Shown piece after piece: positions 58,894-64,000 of a stretch of 64,000 nt of DNA (positions are counted from its first letter, which is position 1; the number at the start of each line of letters is the position of its first letter). Both the position numbers and the translations under genes were made by a program. Under the pieces are notes generated by a model, which saw nothing but the letters and a program-made list of their open reading frames with translations, made no database searches and was not told the origin of the DNA. This DNA comes from Onthophagus taurus (lineage: Eukaryota > Arthropoda > Insecta > Coleoptera > Scarabaeidae): contig NC_091971.1 of the NCBI RefSeq assembly GCF_036711975.1, positions 20,715,501 to 20,779,500 on the forward strand, given 5' to 3'.

Positions 58894-60116
58894 TTTTTAG
58901 ATTGGGGCTTTTGAATAAGATAAAGACAACTACATGGGAAATTCTGGACATATGGGCGGATTTTAATGCAGAAAAGTTCAAAGATGGAAAACGGACACAA
59001 TCACTGGTGGGAGGAGAAGATGAAATAACAGAAGACACTATGGACATAGCAACTGAAGAGATAACAATGGAAGAACTACATGGATGAAGATGAAAACAGA
59101 CAAGACTTGCGGCAAAGACAAGATAGACACGGAGATGATAAAACATTTTGGAATAAAAGGGAAGGAGTGGCTTCTAAGTATATATAAGCCCCATGGGCCG
59201 CATGGGAGTCGGAAACAGTCCTGAAAGATTGGGAAGATAATATCATCTTACCAATACATAAAAAAGAAGATACTCGAAATGAGCAAGGGAATAAAACAAG
59301 GCAATAGCCTAAGCACTTTGTTATTTACAATATTAATGGATAGAGTGATAAAAAATACAAGAACAAGAACAAATAAATGTCAAACAGTAATAGGTTATAA
59401 AAGTTTGGAACCACTAAAAATAGATAATTTACTATATGCTGACGACTATAGTGCTGATAGCAGAGAACCATAAAAAGGCAAGGAAGTTAGTTGAAATATG
59501 GACAGAAAAAATTGAAAAGATGGGACTAAAATTGAACGTAAATAAATGTAAAATCGTGATAATAAATAAAAAGGAAATAAGAAATAACCCGAAAGAAATA
59601 TTTATTAAGGAACAAAAGATAGAAAAAGTACCATCATATGAGTTCTTGGGCAATATAATATCACAAAATGGAAGGAAAGATTTAGACATAAATGCAAGAA
59701 TAAGGAAAACAAACAACGTACATCATACTTTAAACAGAACAATTTTTGGGATGAAGGAGATAAATAGAAAGATAACATTGAATGTGTACAACGCGGTGGC
59801 AGTCCCAATATTAACATATGCCAGTGAATCATGGACACTCCAAGATAAACAAGAAGGAAAGATTACAGCAAGGGAAATAAAATTTTTACGGAAAATAGTG
59901 GGGAAAACAAAGTGGGATAGGATAAGTAATAAGAAAATAAGACTGGGAAAGGATGAAGAGGAGATAATCAGCAAAATAGAAAGAAAGCAACTAAACTGGT
60001 ACACACACATAATTAGAATGGAACATAACACAATACTAAAAAAGGCATTTGAAGCAAAGAATAAGGATAAGACTCTAGCAGATATAAAGGAATTAGCCAG
60101 GAACCGGAGGGAGTGA
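58894..60116 (+). pseudogene. RTE-like LINE RT fragment, copy B
   Basis: Duplicate of 47240-48470, better preserved. GIKQGNSLSTLLFTILMDR, then YADDYSADS, and after one frameshift an open run of 226 codons (59436-60116). That run covers the thumb and C-terminal domain (YEFLGNIISQNGRKDLD, AVAVPILTYASESWTLQ, RKIVGKTKWDRIS). The 5' half, including the endonuclease, is absent. Confidence 0.65.
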
Positions 60117-60179
60117 AAGAGGTGGATGGAGGAAGGTTCTTTACAATGCACACCTGCCTAGTATCCTACAATATTATCA

Positions 60180-60800
60180 AATATTTTCAATAACTCCCTA
60201 GTCTTATTCAACATCGTCTATGATATTCCTCATCATCGAAAGTTTTTTTATCCCTATTTGATATCTCTCAAAATCAGATCTGTCTTTTGTTAAAATCGTT
60301 TTTAGCAATACTCAACATTGGATCTGAAAAGTCCCAGTTATAGTGTTGACCTCGCTAATTATCCCTATCATCTTTCAAGGTCGTTCATGGCGTCCATCAT
60401 TTTGTTTAGCACTTTCGCCTTTCATTCTGAGCAGTTCTGGGAGAATACTATCAATTCTACTTCTTTTATTTTGTAATGACGTTATTATATTGTGAGTTTC
60501 ATTCTTCATGTACCCTTCATGATTTTGTTGTTCTCACACTTCATCTTGCGAGTACTCTTTCTCATTTACCACTGTTTTAACTCTCAGCAATTTTTTGAAT
60601 ATTCCTTCCAAGTTTTTTTAATTTCTTCGACATCACTAATTATTTTCCCCTTTGTGTCTCTGCATAGTGTGGCCTGAGGTTTGAATCTCTGTCTCTGCCT
60701 CTCTATGTATTTGTAGGCTAAATAAAGTCGCAACGAACAGTCTGAAACACACACCAGCCGAGTTGGATGGAGCTCCTCTCTCCCCACATGGTTTATTTCT
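60180..60800 (-). pseudogene. RTE-like LINE fragment on minus strand, copy B
   Basis: The minus-strand frame 60584-60787 contains ERQRQRFKPQATLCRDTKGK then IISDVEEIKKTWKEY, matching the endonuclease-RT linker of RTE-type LINEs. The remainder is degenerate. Confidence 0.5.
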
Positions 60801-60839
60801 GTTTCTTTTTAACTTATAATTCGCTTAAATCACCTGTTC

Positions 60840-61865
60840 AAAACAGAAACCTTTTTGTCAGATAGTTTTTGAGAATGTCTAGTGTTGTACCTAACATTTT
60901 GCTGTGTCAGCATATTGTACTTACGTAATGTTTATGCTGACGGGAATATCTTTGGTCCCTTCTGTTTTTATAAAATTAATATGGGCAGATGTACCCTCAT
61001 ATACTTGACTCTCCATTGCTAATCTTATTAATTGATGTTGTTGGTTTATTGCACCTACTTCGTTATCTTTGCATAACATCCATTATAGCAGTATCATAGG
61101 TAAAAGTGAATATCACTGGTATACAGTAGGCAGCAGCCTGGCCTTAATACACTACCTTGTGATAATCCTGCGTTAATTCCTTTAAGTTTAGAGTAAGGGT
61201 TGTCCTGATTAACCCTCGCAATCCTTAGCAGTACTCCTAGGAGTTGTGAAAACTACATAAGGGTTTCGTAAGAGCTTGTTTCATTTGTAGTGAAGTCTCA
61301 CATGCCACACTCTATCAAATGCCTGAGCTACATCTAGGAATACAGTGGAATGAAATTTTCTTTCTTCCAGCAACTTTTCAATTATATCTATGATTCTGTG
61401 AATCTGGTCAATAGTTGGATTATATTTTGCTACAGGGATTAATAATGCCTCTTACAAGGTTACCTGACCTTGCAATTTTTGGTTCATCTATTTTAGTTCA
61501 TTTCACCGTTATTTGTTGAAGAGAATTTTTAATGGAGACGTTTTCTTGTTGCTTTTTGGCTTGATTATTATTAATACTGTTTTCAAAATTACCAGTTACT
61601 GTAGAACATTTTCTGCACTTGTGTTGACTGTTGACACTTGTTTATTATTGCCCTGTGGTTGTTTAGGAAATACTGGTTTCTTAGTACGTTTATCCTTTAA
61701 TTTTTGCATTTATGTGTTATTGTGGCCCGGGGACAGGAACACATTGGAAAGCCCACATAAAATTGCTATTGAATTTAATGCATATTTCTTATCTGTCGTT
61801 GAAGTATAACACACAACGACAAGAACTTTAAGCATAACATAAGCTAAAATTCATATCAAAATTTT
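60840..61865 (-). pseudogene. Jockey-like LINE remnant, end of copy B and beyond
   Basis: 60840-61429 is the duplicate of the RT fragment at 49190-49731. Beyond 61429 the sequence continues differently from copy A. 61490-61750 is related to 29060-29400, so this LINE copy has its own internal rearrangement. All frames are broken. Confidence 0.5.
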
Positions 61866-61869
61866 TTTA

Positions 61870-63390
61870 CAAAATGCTAGAGGATCAGTTAGAACACTTT
61901 CTAAATTCCAGCAAAATGGTACCAGTTGTCAGTATGGTTTTCGTCAAGGAAGGGGGGTGATGCATTGGGTACTTCTACTCCCATTATAGGAATATTTTTG
62001 GATTTGGCTAAGGGATTTGATACTGTTGCTCATCTCATAATATACTGATTGCCAAATTGGATTTCTATGGTGTTAGAGAGGTGTTTCTTGATCTTGTCTG
62101 TTCTTATTTATCTAATAGATGCTGCTATAAATCAATAATACAGTGATAGTCGCAATGTACCCTGTGGAGTGCCAATCAATCCTGGGTCTTTTCCTGATGT
62201 GTATTAACGACTTACTCCTTCATAAATTTATGGACGCACAATTATTGTCGTACGTCGATGACACGTTTCTTCTGCTTTCCAAAGTTTCTACTTCTGCTAC
62301 TAGACATATTATAGTCTTATAGTCTTTTATTAAGTACTGGCTGGATAATAACTATCTCTTCTTGAATCCCACAAAATCCTACTTTTTTACGTTCCAAACT
62401 TACAATTACCCTCTAAATCTTAATGAGATTCGTGTTTATAATAGGGATTACATAACTGGTGGTCGTAATTGTTCTTGCTGTGGTATTATGAAGAGAGCGA
62501 ACAGAACCAGGTATTTGGGACTTATAGTGGATGCCAACTTTAAATGGAATTTTCATATTGACTTGGTAGTTAAGAATATCCGCAGATTACTATCTTTATT
62601 CTTAACGTTGAGAAATTGGCGGTATCTAAAACTCTTTTATTATTCTTTTGTTCAGTCGGTGCTTTGGTTTGTTAGCTTGTTAGGTTCATGTGCAAGTGGT
62701 TCAGAAATCAATACTACGGATCTCATTATTCAGACCAAGCAGGTTTCCCAGTGATACTCTATTTGCGGAACCAAAGTTCTAACACTTAAACACCTTTATG
62801 TTACTGCTATCTGTAGATGCATTTATAAAAATAAGTACTGTTTACCTATTGTGTTGCCAAACCATCTTTACTTTACCAGATCCAACATGTTGCAAAAATT
62901 AAATGTTCCTGTGCGTAGGAAGGCTGTGATAGGCTAACTTTTCGTTCATAGTTCATAAAGTTTACTATCTTCTCTTAAACTACAATCTTCAACTGTTGCC
63001 TATACTACTATTTCTTCCTCCAAAGGTATTTTTGAAAAAGGTAAGAGATTTCATTTCGGGTACTACTTTACGTGAATTGTATTAAATTGTACGATCGTGA
63101 TTAGGTTAATTATTATTTTAGATTAGAGTTTCGTTTTCAGGGTGCTTGGACAAATTAGTTCTCCTTTAATATAATATAGTGTTTGCTGGACGATCAACAA
63201 GTGCTTTAACACTTAGATCGACCAGTAAACTAGTTAATAATGAAAATTAGTTGAAATTTGTGCCTTTGGATTTCAGTTTGTCTTAAAAAATTAGAAATCT
63301 TTTTTTTGTTTTTTTTTTATCTCTTTTCTGTACATTTATTTTGTGCTGTATTTTTGAATTAAATAAAAAAATAAAATAAAAATAAATTAA
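61870..63390 (+). pseudogene. degenerate CR1/Jockey-superclade LINE, 3' half with tail
   Basis: Blocks in order: CQYGFRQGRG, a degenerate VPCGVPINPGS, LSYVDDTFLLL (catalytic YADD changed to YVDD), then an open run 62362-62754 with LNPTKSYFFTF, RYLGLIVDANFKWNFHIDL and YYSFVQSVLWF. The 3' UTR contains a stem-loop (63184-63229) and ends in an A-rich tail AAATAAAAAAATAAAATAAA at about 63361-63388. Stops in several places. Confidence 0.6.
63184..63229 (+). other. stem-loop in LINE 3' UTR
   Basis: GCTGGACGATC and AAGTG pair with CACTT and GATCGACCAG around a CTTTAA loop. It is a near-perfect hairpin about 135 bases before the tail. Such 3' hairpins are often recognised by the element's own RT; that role here is inference. 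Confidence 0.5.
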
Positions 63391-63660
63391 ATGTCTTGTT
63401 TTTTCTGCTTCATCAGGAATTTTGGGATGCTGAAGTCTAGCATTCGTGCCACATTTTCAACAGTTGTTCGGTAGGTCTCCTCGAGCTTGGTCACCCACTC
63501 TTGGCCATTTCGAACAACACTTATAGTCGCATAAATCGTACCACATCAGATACAATTAGTTCCTCCCGTGTTGTTGAGCTTCTTATCTAATCTCCCAGGG
63601 TTGCTCCTTTAATCGTCCTTAGCGTTCTCATTTCGGTGGCATGCCGTAGTTTTAGTCATT

Positions 63661-64000
63661 TTAATCTGTGGGGGGTTTACCAGGTTTTGCTATCATTATT
63701 ATTTTAGCAACTTTCCATATATTTGGGAAGTATTTCTGTTTAAAAGCAGCATTAACTATGTGTAATAGTTTTGTAATCGTCCGTTTTGGTAGATGTTTCA
63801 ATGTTTCTCCATTAATTAAGTCATACCCTACTGATTTTTTTATATTTGGTTTTTGTATTTCATAATACAGTTCTTTCATTCTTACACATGGTATATTACT
63901 CTGCTGATCACTTTGAATCATGCTAGGAACATAGTTGCTGGATTGTCTGATGTAAAAGTTCGTTTCAGATGTTCAGCAAACAAATTCACTTTTTCTTGGT
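63661..64000 (-). pseudogene. Jockey-like LINE RT start, runs off the right edge
   Basis: On the minus strand from the window end: VNLFAEHLKRTFTSDNPA, a stop, then MKELYYEIQKPNIKKSVGYD, LINGETLKHLPKR and NIWKVAKIIMIAKPGKPP. This is the classic first RT block of Jockey elements (KSPGYDLITGxxLKELP, then KVAxIIMIxKPGK). It breaks off at 63661, so the rest of the RT is absent and the 5' part lies beyond the window. Confidence 0.7.

Larger units (their letters stand above)
51749..61429 (+). repeat. segmental duplication, copy B (9.7 kb)
   Basis: Tandem partner of 39843-49731. Exonic sequence of the 312-aa gene differs at 11 of 939 bases; the transposon-derived parts differ more. The segment absent at about 55775, relative to copy A 43945-44135, lies between GTTCCACTT-like direct repeats in A, which suggests a deletion in B. 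Confidence 0.9.

Overview
The window looks like a repeat-rich, AT-rich insect nuclear genome, probably a beetle. The signs are very short introns (48-57 bp) with GTAAGT/TTTTAG-type borders, an animal CEP78 gene, and a dense load of animal transposons: mariner, Tc1, piggyBac, pogo/jerky DDE_1, PIF/Harbinger, Jockey-, RTE- and CR1-like LINEs, a Penelope-like element and MITEs. The beetle assignment is inference; no marker gene fixes the species.

Layout. 1-18.4 kb is mostly transposon territory: a mariner-like element (1221-3794) whose transposase has one premature stop, a decayed DDE_1 element abutting a decayed piggyBac (7.4-9.7 kb), a PIF/Harbinger remnant (10.4 kb), and a Tc1-like element (14.7-18.4 kb) split by a 5'-truncated non-LTR retrotransposon with an open reverse transcriptase. 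20.6-22.4 kb holds the one clearly conserved single-copy gene, a CEP78 (centrosomal LRR protein) homologue in one exon. Around it lie GC-richer, repeat-poor stretches that may be regulatory. 24.5-26.0 kb carries two unusual repeat arrays. 28.4-32 kb holds Jockey and Penelope-like remnants.

34-58 kb is a tandem cluster of small, fast-diverging Dbl-family RhoGEF-like (DH-PH) genes, all on the + strand: a 472-aa, four-exon DH-PH gene (33994-35563); a 312-aa, three-exon paralogue in two near-identical copies (44411-45477 and 56060-57131); and, about 220 bp behind each, a gene that encodes only the first half of a DH domain (45700-46342, broken; 57349-57987, open). The last two pairs lie inside a ~9.8-kb tandem segmental duplication (39843-49731 and 51749-61429). 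The copies are separated only by the 5' portion of a Jockey-like LINE, which continues into a LINE fragment at the end of copy A. Unequal recombination between two LINE copies would give this arrangement.

The duplicated segment also contains two short sequences that fit the hammerhead ribozyme core with palindromic 4-bp stem III, each present in both copies. The right edge (61.4-64 kb) is LINE debris in both orientations.

Functional reading. Apart from CEP78, the host genes here are the RhoGEF-like cluster. The first member keeps the recognisable DH CR3 motif and a PH domain. The 312-aa copies keep a PH domain but have lost the CR3 signature. The third type is truncated at an exon border that is shared with the first member. 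Everything else is mobile DNA or unassigned AT-rich sequence.
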